Positions 31,418 to 41,395 of a DNA stretch of 64,000 nt are shown here, piece after piece. Every line of letters starts with the position of its first letter. Positions within the stretch are counted from its first letter, which is position 1. Made by a program: the position numbers and the translations under genes. Origin of the DNA: Prorocentrum cordatum (lineage: Eukaryota; Sar; Dinophyceae; Prorocentrales; Prorocentraceae); NCBI GenBank assembly GCA_963575745.1, contig CAUYUJ010000359.1, forward strand, positions 364,370 to 428,369, in the 5' to 3' direction. Under the pieces are notes generated by a model. The model was not told where the DNA came from. It ran no database searches and saw only the letters and a program-made list of their open reading frames with translations.

Positions 31418-32524
31418 TCATGCGGGTGCCGCTGCAGCCTGCTCTGGTGCAGGGGGAGGTGCCTGGGACGCTGCGCGTCGAGCTCGCTCCCTGACGTTCT
31501 CGCCCCCTCCAGCAGCCCCAGCTGTGCTCGTGCACGAAGATCCCGAAGCTGGAGCTCCTGTCCCTGGAGCTGCCGTCGCTGCTGCTCCCTGTGCTGCATC
31601 TCCTCCACCTGCAGCTTGGTCCTCATCTTCTGCTGCTTTACGTCGTTTCCTCCCCAACCTTTCCATGTGCTGCGCGTGCTGCTGCTTGATAGTGTCCAAC
31701 TGGCTGATGATACCGCCGAAGGCTTCCTTGGTGACCCTGGCGATGTGTGCCTTGAACTCGTTCGTTCTGTCGCGCAGAATCTGCTTGTCGCCTTCTGTGA
31801 CCACGTACTCGTCCTCAGGCACGCTGAAGATCTCCCCAGCGTCCACGAACTCGAGACCGTCCAGCTTGCCGTCCACAATATCGCGAAGCTTAAGCCCAGC
31901 AGGCTGAGGAGTAACCACCTTCGTATCGCACACTGAGCTGTGCAACTGGTCCACCAAAACTTTGTGCTGCGCGTCGGCCTCCTCGAGCTCGCTCGAGAGC
32001 TGTTGGGCAACTGCCTTCTCTTGACACCAGGCTCTCCACTTCTCCAACTTGTCGATTTCGCCGTTGAGCTTCTTCTCGAGGAACTGAGCTCGCTGATGGG
32101 CTGCGGTGGCCCTCTGCTGGAGCGGCTTCTCCTCTGGCACTTTGTTGGCCGCGCGGAGCCGCTCCAGCGCGACCTTGTACTGGCTGGCTGCGGCCACATC
32201 ACCAAAGCGATTGGCCAAGGACACCATGCGCTCGAGCTCCTCCTCGCTGAGCGCCTCCCCAGTCGGGATCGGCTGGGGTCCTGGCTGCAGGGCTGGCGGC
32301 CCGTTCGCCCAAGCTCCCAAACGGTCGAGCTCGGGATCACTGGGCTCGGGCCTCGGCGCTTTGCAGTGCTTGCAGAACCAGTAGCTCCCCAAGTTCTTTC
32401 CACAGAGACAGTGCCCGCACTTCCAGAAGGTCAGCTGCTGGTTGCCCTGGCCTGAACGGCCGCCAGCTCCTTTTTCCATAGCCTTTGTTGCCCTTGTCGT
32501 TCCCCGTGTAACTCCAGCCTGCAT
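31418..32524 (-). pseudogene. LINE A ORF1-like protein
   Basis: Starting at the ATG at 32524 (MQAGVTRG), the protein has a RanBP2-type zinc finger (FWKCGHCLCGKN...WFCKHCKAP: C-x2-C, Asn, C-x2-C), then a long helical, Glu/Lys/Gln-rich coiled coil, then an Ala/Pro-rich tail ending at TGA 31418. Known LINE ORF1 proteins bind element RNA; the zinc finger and coiled coil fit that. The open frame extends upstream through the GGA tract, which I exclude. Whether ORF1 was originally fused to the endonuclease (same frame) is unclear. Confidence 0.65.
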
Positions 32525-32708
32525 ACCATGCGTCGTTGCGCTCGTTGGCGCGGCGTTGCCATGGCGGCGTGGCTGGGGCCATCCTGACGACAGGAAGGCG
32601 GGGATGCTTGCAACTGAATCTGGCTCGCCTGTGCAGCGTGCCGTTTTGAAGTTCGCACAGGCAAGGCCCCCGCTCTCGGATCTAGCGGTCAGGGCCCAAA
32701 ACGGTTTT

Positions 32709-32909
32709 AGGAGGAGGAGGAGGAGGAGGAGGAGGAGGAGGAGGAGGAGGAGGAGGAGGAGGAGGAGGAGGAGGAGGAGGAGGAGGAGGAGGAGGAGGAG
32801 GAAAGGAGGAGAAGGAGGAGGAGGAGGGAGGAGGAGGAGGAGGAGGAGGAGGAGGAGGAGGGCGAAGAGGAAGAAAAGGGAGGAGGAACAGGAGGAGGAG
32901 GAGGAGGAT
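32709..32909 (-). repeat. (TCC)n tract at LINE A 5' end
   Basis: About 200 bp of GGA on the plus strand, i.e. TCC on the LINE sense strand, abutting the LINE A leader. Confidence 0.9.
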
Positions 32910-33403
32910 GGAAGAGGTTTGGATGGTTTACGCCCGCTGCCATTTTGCAGGGTGCCCCCTTGCACCCCCGAACCGATGATTCTTTGAGTCTGTGTGTGAT
33001 TTCCCCCCTTCCCTGACTTCATCGCCCCCCATGGCGCGACGACCAAACCCAATACGGCCCCCTGGAAGGCGGGAGGGCCTCTCATCTCAGAAGGTTTCTG
33101 TTCTCAGACGCCCCCCCGGCCCTCTTGAAAGTCCGGAGAAGCAGGCGGAGGAGGAAAAAGGGGAGGAGGAGGAGGGGGAGGAGGGCAAGCTAGGTGCGCT
33201 CGCGTCATATCTGGCATCCTACCGTTCCCTCCCATCCCTTACAATGGCGTAGAGCCCCTCTCTACTCGCACACTCGGATGTCGAGCAGGGCAATGATCCC
33301 GAAAGGGTACGCGATTCATTGTAGAGCGCGGCTTGGCATGGCTTAGAAGAGCACCGCAAAGCGTAGTATCAACCTGGCATCGCATGCCGTGGCATGGCAC
33401 GGG
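32910..33403. other. Unique stretch between LINE A and a 53-bp repeat
   Basis: Starts with the inverted copy of the 19556-19600 repeat; a short GGAGGA tract lies at about 33146-33186. No gene was seen. Confidence 0.45.
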
Positions 33404-33515
33404 AAATGACGCCAACGCTGCAGCGGGAGCACGAGTCGGAACGAGCGGAGGCGCGGAAATGAGGCCAACGCTGCAGCGGGAGCGCGATTCGGAACGAGCG
33501 GGGCCCGAAAATGAT
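33404..33515 (+). repeat. 53-bp tandem duplication
   Basis: Two units sharing GCCAACGCTGCAGCGGGAGC and TCGGAACGAGCGG. Confidence 0.8.
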
Positions 33516-33675
33516 GCCGGCGCCTCGGAGAAAGCAGCATTTTTGAAAACACTGCAGGCGAAAACCCAACTCCGGGGAATCCTGTGTGTAAAAAAACAGT
33601 ACGCGGGGGGGGGGGGGATACCTTCAAGCCGTCATCAGGGGAAAAGGGAAACTAGAATTCATATGGGGTAATTGT

Positions 33676-33819
33676 GGAGGAGGAGGAGGAGGAGGAGGAG
33701 GAGGAGGAGGAAGGAGGAGGAAAAGGAGGAGGAGGAGGAGGAGGAGGAGGAGGAGGATCAGGAGGAGGAGGAGGAGGAGGAGGAGGAGGAGGAAAAGGAG
33801 GAGGAGGAGGAGGAGGAAA
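33676..33819 (-). repeat. (TCC)n tract downstream of the YR element
   Basis: GGA tract on the plus strand (TCC on the sense strand of the YR element) bounding its 3' side. Confidence 0.9.
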
Positions 33820-34004
33820 AACTCTACCCTCGAACCCCCCGCGGCCAGCCAGCATCTTTTTGTGAAGGCAGGCGAAGCGGCGAGCCCAGCAGAGTTTGCG
33901 GGGCCAGCGACTGCGCTAGCGGTCCGAAGAGACTCTGCTATACTAACAAGGGCGGAGGCGGCAGCCAAGGCGAACCTACGGGGATATGGGGTAGCTACTT
34001 GCGT

Positions 34005-34640
34005 TCATTTCCTATTCGTTCCCAGGGCATTGCCCGACAAGACAATGTGAGGCCGTCCCGAGCGCGTGCAGATGTTGCGGCACGTGTGGCAAAGCCTAGT
34101 GATAGACGGCAAATGCGGAGCATTCCAAGAAGCAGTCGATGTCGCCTTTTTTCCACGGTGTACCGTATTGACAGAAATCAACTTTATAAAGTCGGTAACT
34201 GTCATGCCCGGCAAGTTGCACGACAGGCGGCGTCGACCAAATCTGCGAGGCGCGAAGGCTCTCGAGCAAGACTGGGCCGTCTACAGCAATGGCGACCTGC
34301 ACGATCCTCATGCTGGCTTTGAAAGTAGCACTGCCCGATGCCAACCGAGCGCGTTCGGGTTCTGAGAGATTCGGTAACCCCCAAGGACACTCCAGCGATC
34401 TGAGAGGCTTCCTCAAAGCACGGCTAAACGTCGCACACGGAGTCCCCATCCAGATACCAATGACAGCCTGGGGGCGGATCCAACCTTCCAAAACTCTGAG
34501 CACACAAGGACGGGTGACGTCTTCCGAAGAGCCTCTGAGGATGGCCAGAGAGAAAGCCAATTAGCCTAGGTTCTTGATCGCGTCAGACACGCGGCTGCTG
34601 CCCGAGAAAAGCTCCAAGAAGACACACCTACTGAAATTGC
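34005..34640 (-). pseudogene. Methyltransferase-like domain of the YR element
   Basis: FLELFSGSSRVSDAI (about 34620-34565) resembles the S-adenosylmethionine-binding motif I of C5-cytosine methyltransferases, and GIWMGTPCATFSRA (about 34450) the Pro-Cys motif IV. LLESLRASQIW stands where motif VI (E-N) would be, with Ser in place of Asn. DFCQYGTPWKK and, in another frame, SGRPHIVLSG follow. A stop at 34561 and a frameshift near 34170 break it. Whether it ever methylated DNA is unknown. Confidence 0.6.
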
Positions 34641-34706
34641 TAGCTCGACGGCGCCCCTGCTGAAAGAGACGGTGTAGGTAAGCAGCAGCTTCCTCATCTG
34701 TACAGC

Positions 34707-35830
34707 TCATAGCTTTCGCCGCCGTCGCGGGCATGGGGCCTCTCCGACGCGGACAATGCCCCCGTTTGCCTCCGCTGCCACCGGCCGAGCCCTGATCTCC
34801 AAGTGGATCTTCGGCCACAGGCGGCGGTCGCGGAGCTGCGACTGCAGGGCCAAGCTGACAGTGTCCCGCGCCAGCTGACCGAACGAGTAGACGGCGGGCG
34901 GCATCTTGGCCATCTCCATCAAAGGCGTCTCTTTGCCGTGCCGCCGCAGGCTGCGCTGGTCTCGCCACTGGCCCCGTCGCTCGACCTCTGCCAAGGTTCG
35001 TCTCTTCGCGGTCAGGTCGTCGGACGCCCTGCCGCGCCTCAGGCAGTGCAAGTGAGGCCTGAGGGGCTGCAGATTTAGGGGCCCGGCGCACTGATTGAAG
35101 AGCTTGCGGAGCCCCGCCGGCGTGAAGTCCCACAGGCAGGGCTGCCCCGAGCAAGCCCTTGAGGGCTTCCAGGGCCTCCGGGAGCCAGTGGTCTAGGTCC
35201 GCCATCGCGGAGCCGCCCCGCTCGCCTGTCTTGCCGGCCTCGCCGTCCGAGTCGTTGATCAGCGCCCCCAAGTGGACGTGCTGAGGGCCCGCGGAAGGCG
35301 AGGGGCCTGATCAGGTGCTCGGGCCGCAGCTTGAAGGCATCCTGCGGCCGCAGGTGCGCGACGAACGCCAGGGCTATCCAGATCGCAATGCGCGGCTGCC
35401 CCATGGAGCACAGCGCGTCCGCGATTGTCAGCGCGGCCACCTTCGGCGGCGGGGGTCGCTGCGAGCCAGGGGCGCTCTTCTTCCAAGACGAACGTGCCCT
35501 CGATGACCTTGGCAATCGGGCCTTGAGAGACATGTGGAGCTCGGGCGCAAAGTGGGCCAGGGCGGCCAGCAGCTTGCTGCCCTTGTCGGGAAGGTGCCCG
35601 TCCAGGTGCAGCCTGTCCATGCGCGGCGCCACAGCCAGGTCCAGGCCCTCCATCGTGGACCAGTCGAGGTTCGAGCGGGTGCAATAGTCCACGAAACCCC
35701 GCAGCAACGCGCGGTAGGCAACGTACCTCCGTGTCCGCCGAGACCGCCATGTGCTTCAGGAGGGTCAGGCGGCCGCTCGGCGGGCGAGCAGCGCGCGCCA
35801 GGCTCGCCGCCGCCGCGCGTGCCGCCAAAG
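34707..35830 (-). pseudogene. YR element tyrosine recombinase, broken
   Basis: An N-terminal helical part (LTLLKHMAVS, then LAVAPRMDRLHLDGHLPDKG) leads to ALAFVAHLRPQDAFKLRPEH with the first catalytic Arg (about 35340-35370). The C-terminal block (34920-35050) reads LRRGRASDD where LRHxGxS is usual, and RSLRRHGKETPL where the nucleophile Tyr is expected: His, CAC for TAC. The domain spans three frames. In active elements it inserts circular DNA; this copy has lost the His and Tyr of the active site. Confidence 0.7.
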
Positions 35831-35867
35831 CCGGGCGCCGCAGGCCGCCGCGTGAGACCCTGAGACC

Positions 35868-36503
35868 TTAGACGACGACCTTAGACGCGAGCACGACGTT
35901 CCACTGCCCCTTGTCCAGGATAGATTTAGGAAACTCATCGAATATAGCCGAGGCAACTGCGCGCCCACTGTCGGAACCACGGAGGCCTGCACGAGGACCC
36001 CCACCACCCGCTGATAGACAGGTGGGCGACAAGGAAAGCGGAAAAGACGAAGTAGCAAGGGCGTCGGCACCGAGGGCGCGATCCCGAGCCTGCGCGCCGC
36101 CTTCGACCTTGCATCGCCAGCGTTCACTGTGACGGCCAATTTGCCCCGCGACCTCCGGCTTCAGCGAGCGGGCGCAGACCGCGACTCCGCAGGAGCAGGC
36201 GTCCGAGCAGGCGACCACTGGATGCCACTTCGCGGCGAGATTACAGCGCAGAAGGGGCAGGCAACTTCGCGCCTGCCACAGGTCACGTAGCACAGAAAGC
36301 CAGGTGTCCACCGCCTGAATCGGGTTGGCACCGATAAAGGCGTAACAGGCATCCAGGGCCACCAGGCCTTCCCGCTTGAGAAGACACCCCCAAGTAATAT
36401 GGCCCACAAGGACCTTCAACATAGCCCCGCTGCAACACCGACGACAGATCACCTCCTCAACCCCCAGACCCGCCTTTTGATTCTCAGACGCGTGCCCTCG
36501 CAC
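35868..36503 (-). pseudogene. YR element connection/RNase H region
   Basis: LVGHITWGCLLKREGLVALD is the conserved stretch after the palm in DIRS-like polymerases, and VVACSDACSCGVAVCAR is the RNase H block with its first Asp. The segment ends SKVVV and a stop just before the recombinase. Later RNase H motifs are not clear. Confidence 0.6.
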
Positions 36504-36548
36504 ATTTCCATGCCCACGAAAGCGCAGTCAGTGGGCCCCTTCTCCAGT

Positions 36549-37125
36549 TCATGGACCACCACACCCTTGTGCCTTAGAACAATAATAATCGATAGCAGTC
36601 GTCGTCTTATCACGGTCGAGGCCAACCGCGAAGACATTGTCAACATGCGCGGCGCTGCCCACCTGCTGCGGGCCCGAAAAAAACTCGCCTGCTCTGCCGC
36701 CCTCGATCAGGAAGTCCCCGGAGAGCCCCGCTTCCGCGATACTGTTTCGGAGAACCCCTTGGCGCAGGTGCGTGGTCCAGGGCCAACCCATCGGGGGAAT
36801 GGTGGGGCGCGGCAAGAGGGGCGTGCCCAGGGGGGCGACAACTCTGTCCAAGTAGAAGACTTTCACGAGCGTGGAGTCAATCACCGGGAACGAGAAATAC
36901 TGCCCCATTCCCGGCGGCAAACCCAGTCGGTTAAAGGCGCAGTCTAGATCCCCAGACGCGATGTACAAGGGCCTCTCCGAAGTCTCCACAGATGAGAACG
37001 CGCTTGAGGTAGGCAACTGGGTGCTCGGAGGTGTCTTGTAATACGCGTCGAGGATCCTTGCGTCGAAAAAATCCGCAGTCGACCGTTTTTCTTGGCTACG
37101 GAATAACATTCCAACTTCCCATTGC
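36549..37125 (-). pseudogene. YR element reverse transcriptase
   Basis: Shows FFDARILDAYYKTPP, then ASGDLDCAFNRLGLPPGM with the palm Asp, a YFSFP block, PMGWPWTTH, and AAHVDNVFAVG at the catalytic box C, where Val-Asp-Asn replaces a typical x-Asp-Asp. Order and motifs fit the reverse transcriptases of DIRS-type elements. A frameshift in a T-run near 37075 separates it from its upstream part, which lies across the 1,585-bp insertion. Confidence 0.7.
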
Positions 37126-38710
37126 TAGGGGCCAGAAATTATTATCTTTCACTGGTCGGCCTGTAGATTTTGATTTACCTGCCCTCGTGCCCACGTGATC
37201 GCGATGAGGCCGACATCTTCGCGACGCGACGCCAATTGTGCGAATCGACCGAGCTTGCGATTTGAAGGAGCGCCCAGCACTGCGTCGCACGACAATTGGA
37301 CACCATGTCCCGCCGCCTGCAGGAAACCCTTCAGGCGCCAATGGCGCTCCTTGGGCGGCTGGGGATCGCGAGGGGTTCCACGTCGGCCTGAACGCGCCGA
37401 GAAACGACCCTGGGCGTCTGGCGAAACCCAGATCCCCAATCCGTCGCCGAGAGTTCTCCACGAGCTTCCACATCGACTCAAGTGGGCCCAATAGCTCCAC
37501 GGGGGCCTCGGGAGAGCCAGCAGGAGAACCCGAGGGAGATTTTGTTTTTTGCCCGGACAGAACACCTAGGCGACACAATCCGAAGGGAGGTGCCCAAGGT
37601 GCCTGCATGAATTCACATGCAGTCGGACCTCGCAACACGAACGGCGGCACGGACCGCCCCAGGCGTTATCCGCGCCGCCATTGCGAGGTGCCTCGGGATG
37701 CCACCCCGAGACGCGGCCACCGGCGCCACCCCCACTCGGCCGCCGGCCTCAAGCAGCGGAGGCCCCGCTGCCCAAGGACTTCAGTTCCCGCGCCCCCCAC
37801 GTCGGAGGACCCCTGCGAAAAACCACATCGGGCCTCTCAGGGGTGGTGCGGCGGGCCCGCGCCTACTGTGGCTGGCCAACCACAGGGCAAGAGTCTCTCC
37901 CACAGCCCCGTCGAGCTGCGGTGACGATCGGGCTGCCAACCCGCCTGTTTTCCTGGGGCGCCACGAGGGCACCCAGCGGCACAGGTGCCAGAACCCGAGG
38001 AAGAGCGCGACAGGCCCCAAGAGGGGCCCGATACGCCCTAGAGCGAGCCCCCCGCAGAAGCACGCAAGGAACCACTCGCATCCGCCCCGGACATGGACGC
38101 AACCCAGACCCGCGACCGGTGAAATGAAAGATTTCGCGGTTTTGGCCCGCCCGAAACAACAAAATCTTTCATTTCACCGATCCGGCCTGGCAGGGGTTCC
38201 AGGGGCGGGCGCCGCGCGCGCCCTGAGGCGTCGGGCCGATCGACGCAGGGCCGCGCCCTCGCTTGAGCGCGCGCGCCGATCTGCGGCGCGGCGCGCGCGT
38301 TCCCGCGCCTGAGGCCTGCGGAGATTAACGCTGCACATGTTCGCTTGGTCATGAAGATTCCTATCGACATTGCCTGGCAGCCTTGAAACGCGCGCTGATT
38401 GAACGGGATCAAGCCGCGGCTATATAGGCACATGCGGCCCCAATGTCTGTTCGGGGGCCGCCCAAGCCAACCGAAGAGCCGATGCATCGCGCATCGCGTC
38501 GCTTTCCATCAATCAATGAAAATGCATCTACAGCGCGCGCGCCGTTCTCGCGGAGCCCAGCAGCATCTTGCGATGGCCGCGCTCGCTTGGTTCACGCGTT
38601 CCCAGGTGGCAGCAGGCAGCGAAACGAAGAGCGCGCCGTGTAATCATTCAATTAAGCGTCTGCGATCGAAAACCCAAAAACCAATGAATGATGCAAATTT
38701 CTGGCCCCGA
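37126..38710. mobile_element. 1,585-bp TIR element inside the YR element
   Basis: Left end TAGGGGCCAGAAATT and right end AATTTCTGGCCCCGA are inverted, with weaker similarity to about 28 bp. Flanks ATTGC and CTTGC look like a 5-bp target duplication with one change. Removing the element and one duplication (1,590 bp) joins VAAGRK to GKLECYSVAKKNGRLRIF in one frame, the expected sequence ahead of the reverse transcriptase palm. No transposase was recognised inside, so it is non-autonomous. Confidence 0.8.
38116..38178. repeat. Perfect 18-bp inverted repeat, 27-bp loop
   Basis: CGGTGAAATGAAAGATTT (38116-38133) and AAATCTTTCATTTCACCG (38161-38178) are exact inverted copies inside the 1,585-bp element. 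Confidence 0.95.
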
Positions 38711-39179
38711 CTTGCGCCCGGCTGCCACTTCCCACCAAAACATTCCACACTGGAGCAGGCGCAGAAGAAACCCTGCGTAGGTGGAGGGCCGCTGCTTCAA
38801 CGCACTATCAACGTAGACGCCGTGCGGGCAGGCCTCTCGCTGTAAGGAAACGGCCTCCTGCTTAGTTCCCAGGGGATTTTCGCGCCAACCGCCGAGCCAC
38901 TTGCGATCGGCTGGGCCCAAGGCGCCCGCCAACGGAATCGGCGTTCGCCCCGAGCTCGGGCCAGGAAACTAAATCCTTGACAAACGGGCGGCTCGGGCCA
39001 CGGTCCGAGGAGTCGACCGAGGACCCGGCAAGAAGCTCGCTGAGGGCTTCCTTGCCAGAGAAGAAATCGCGCGGAGCAGGGCCGACCTGGGCGCAATGTC
39101 GAGTGACTGGCTAGCATTGGCCTGGCCTGGGCCTGGCTGGCGCTGGCAAGGGCAGAGGGAGGAAAGGAAGGGGAGAAAC

Positions 39180-40756
39180 CGGTCATGTCGAAATCGAGCG
39201 AACGATCGACAAAGGCCCCGGCCGGGCCGGGCAACATCGTCGCACATCCATAACACTCATTCAACCTCTGAATTACATCATCCGTCCAATCCAACGCGGC
39301 CTGGGCCATGCGCCGACGCCGGACCGCGCTGCGGACCTCTCGCCCAGTGGGTGCAGCTCGCGGGCGGCGAAGCACAAATGGAAGAAAGGAAATGCCCCGC
39401 TGCCTCCAGCGCTCATGGGGGAACTTCTCGGCTGCGGCGGCGCCCCCTGGGCCGCCGAGGACACTGCTAGCCATTGGGGGCGCCGGAGCCATGGGTGTCG
39501 TTCGGCTTCGTCGGCTTGCCCTTCGGTCGAGCCAACTACCGCCCCCCCCCTGGCTTCCCGGCGCTCTTTCATCACCGCGCACCCCTTGCCGAGCTCGGTA
39601 CTGATCCACTCCTGCAGGAAAGGGCGCGCGCAGCAGCTCCCGCGCGCCATGTCGGCGCCGTAGCACAGGTGGCTGTCGCTCGTCTCTGCGTTGTTCTTTC
39701 CAGCAAGCCGTGGAGACTGCGCGCCGCCAACTCTGCCGCCGCGACATCTGAAACGTTGACCTGGTCGTGGCAGGCGAGGGTCTCGATGGGGCGGCAAGCG
39801 TGCCCATGCCCGGCGACTCCCTGGTCGCTGGCGCCTAGCCGGCAGTCCGTCCGCCAGCGGCTGCGCCGCGCGAGTGGGGGGCCCCCGCTGGCAGGCATAA
39901 GCCGGCGCGCCCGCCCAGCTGTCCTCGGGCCCCTGAAGGGCCAGTCAGGGTGCGTGTTCTGCGTCGTGCCATGGCCTGCGCCCCTGAAATCCTTATACTG
40001 CTGCCCCAAGGCAATGTTGGTGATGCCGAGGGCCCGCGCGTCGCCTGGCGATCCAGCAGGCAACCCAGTGGCGCCCCCAAGCCCCGGCAGAGCCGGGGGG
40101 GCGCGGGCGCCGCCGTCGGCGGAGCGGCCCCCGCCGCGGCGGCCGCAGGGGCGGGCGGCGCCGAGGCGCCCGCGAACGCAGCTCCCGCGGCGGGGGCGGC
40201 TGCCGGTGCGCCCAGGGCGCCGCCGCCAGGCACCGGAGCGCCAGCCGCGCCGGCAGGGCCGGCGCCAGGGCCGCCGAGCGCCGCCGCCAGGCCCGCCAGG
40301 CCACCGCCCGCAAGCGCCCCGCCACCAGGGGCCGCCCCAGCGGCCGCGGGGGGGCCAGCCGCCGCTGCGCGGCCAGGCGCGCCAGCGGAGCACCCGGCAC
40401 TGGGGGCCTCAGCCTGCCGGTCGCGGCGCCCCGCAGAGCGCCGGCGGCAGGGGGCGGCGGAGGCGGCAGATGCGGTCTCCAGCCGCGAAGCCCGCTGCGC
40501 CGCCAATCGCGCGGCCGGGGAGGCGGCCCCGCTCCAGCGCGTCCGCGCCGGGGGCAGCGCCCTCCCCGTAGGAGTCGCCGTGTGGAGTCAGCGTCGCGAT
40601 CAGCGAGGCGCGGCCAGGCGGTGGGTGCACAACCGCCCGCTCGTGCCAGATGCGGGGGCCCGCGACGTCGTTTTCAAGAACCACAAGGTCACCTTCCTGA
40701 AAGCCATGGTTGCCGATCAGCTGGCGGGGCGCCCCCGCCGCCGCCGCGGCTGCCAT
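39180..40756 (-). pseudogene. YR element gag-like region
   Basis: From an ATG at 40756 the N-terminus reads GDLVVLENDVAGPRIWHE, followed by an Ala/Gly/Pro linker (40480-40080), then in other frames KDF...DWPFRGPRTA, DQVNVSDVAAAEL, LCYGADMARG, LQEWISTELGK and AQAALDWTDDVIQRLN. I recognise this order from gag-like ORFs of dinoflagellate YR elements. At least three frameshifts separate the blocks, so no full protein can be made. Role (RNA packaging or binding) is inferred from position. Confidence 0.6.
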
Positions 40757-41243
40757 GTCTGGCGCCGCCCGCCGCGGCGCCGCCAGCTGCTGCCTCGCCC
40801 CGCGGGCCAGTGGATCCTCGGCAACGAGCGGGGCGGCAGCAGGCGCCAGCTCCGCGGCGGTCGGGCCTCCCCAGCGCGACCGCGACCGCGGCGCGCCCGA
40901 GAGCCCCGGGCACCGGAAGGCCCCGCCCAGCAGGCCCAGGAGGCAGCGCGCGATGGCCACCAGCGGGTGGGTGAGCAGGAGGAAGAGGATCGGCAGCTGC
41001 CGCGGTACACTGGCCACGTTGCCCGGGCCGCGCTCCAGGAGGCAGTCGGGGCAGCCGAGGCGCGCAGCTGCAGGGCGGGCAGGGGGGAGTGGAGGCGCGC
41101 CGAGCGGGCCGCCCCCAGCATGCGCCGGCCCTCCCCCGAGGTCTGAGGGGTGCCAGCATGAGCAGGAGCGGCGGCGGACAAGGTCGCCGCGCGGCCGCGC
41201 TCTTCTCTCGCTCATTGCTTCTCGCCCTGAAAACTGCACAGGA

Positions 41244-41363
41244 GGGGTGAGGGGGGGGGGGGGAAGAGGGGGGGGGATAAGGAGGGAGGGGGAGGAAGAG
41301 GAGGGGGAAGAGGAGGAGGAGGAGGAGGAAGAAGAGGGAGGAGGAGGAGGAGGAGGGGGAGGT
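41244..41363 (-). repeat. G-rich/(GGA)n tract between YR element and LINE C
   Basis: G-runs then GGA on the plus strand; TCC on the sense strand of both neighbours. A weakly spliced-leader-like sequence (TCCTGTGCAGTTTTCAGG, minus strand) lies at its YR-element side. Confidence 0.85.
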
Positions 41364-41395
41364 TCCAGAGGCCCCCCCCCGGGCCGCGATGGCTG

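Larger units (their letters stand above)
25974..32708 (-). mobile_element. LINE A, near full-length non-LTR element
   Basis: About 6.7 kb, 5' to 3' on the minus strand: (TCC)n, leader, ORF1-like zinc-finger/coiled-coil protein, endonuclease, reverse transcriptase, RNase H, C-terminal Cys module, short 3' UTR, A12. The polymerase ORF is intact over 1,430 codons, while ORF1 and the endonuclease are separated by frameshifts and stops. Flanks on both sides are TCC on the sense strand. The leader at 32700 (CCTAAAACCGTTTTGGGC) may be a decayed spliced-leader relic, but the match is weak. Confidence 0.9.
33820..41243 (-). mobile_element. Tyrosine-recombinase (DIRS-like) retroelement
   Basis: 5' to 3' on the minus strand: gag-like region (40756-39180), reverse transcriptase (split by an insertion), RNase H, tyrosine recombinase, then a methyltransferase-like domain. 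A recombinase in place of a DDE integrase or endonuclease marks a DIRS/Ngaro-type element, which integrates through a DNA intermediate. All domains are frameshifted. TCC tracts lie outside both ends; exact termini and internal repeats were not resolved, so the limits are approximate. Confidence 0.75.

Noticed and set aside
30967-32403. 478-codon ORF overlapping LINE A ORF1 in another frame
   Set aside because: Ser/Arg-rich shadow of the zinc-finger/coiled-coil frame; only about 60 codons near 31230-31415 may represent real sequence between two frameshifts.
32925-32950. GCTGCCATTTTGCAGG resembling a spliced leader on the plus strand
   Set aside because: Only the TTTTG core matches and it points away from LINE A; it belongs to the repeat shared with 19556.
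37196-38312. Plus-strand ORFs in the 1,585-bp element as a transposase
   Set aside because: Arg/Pro-rich, no catalytic motif, and in several overlapping frames.
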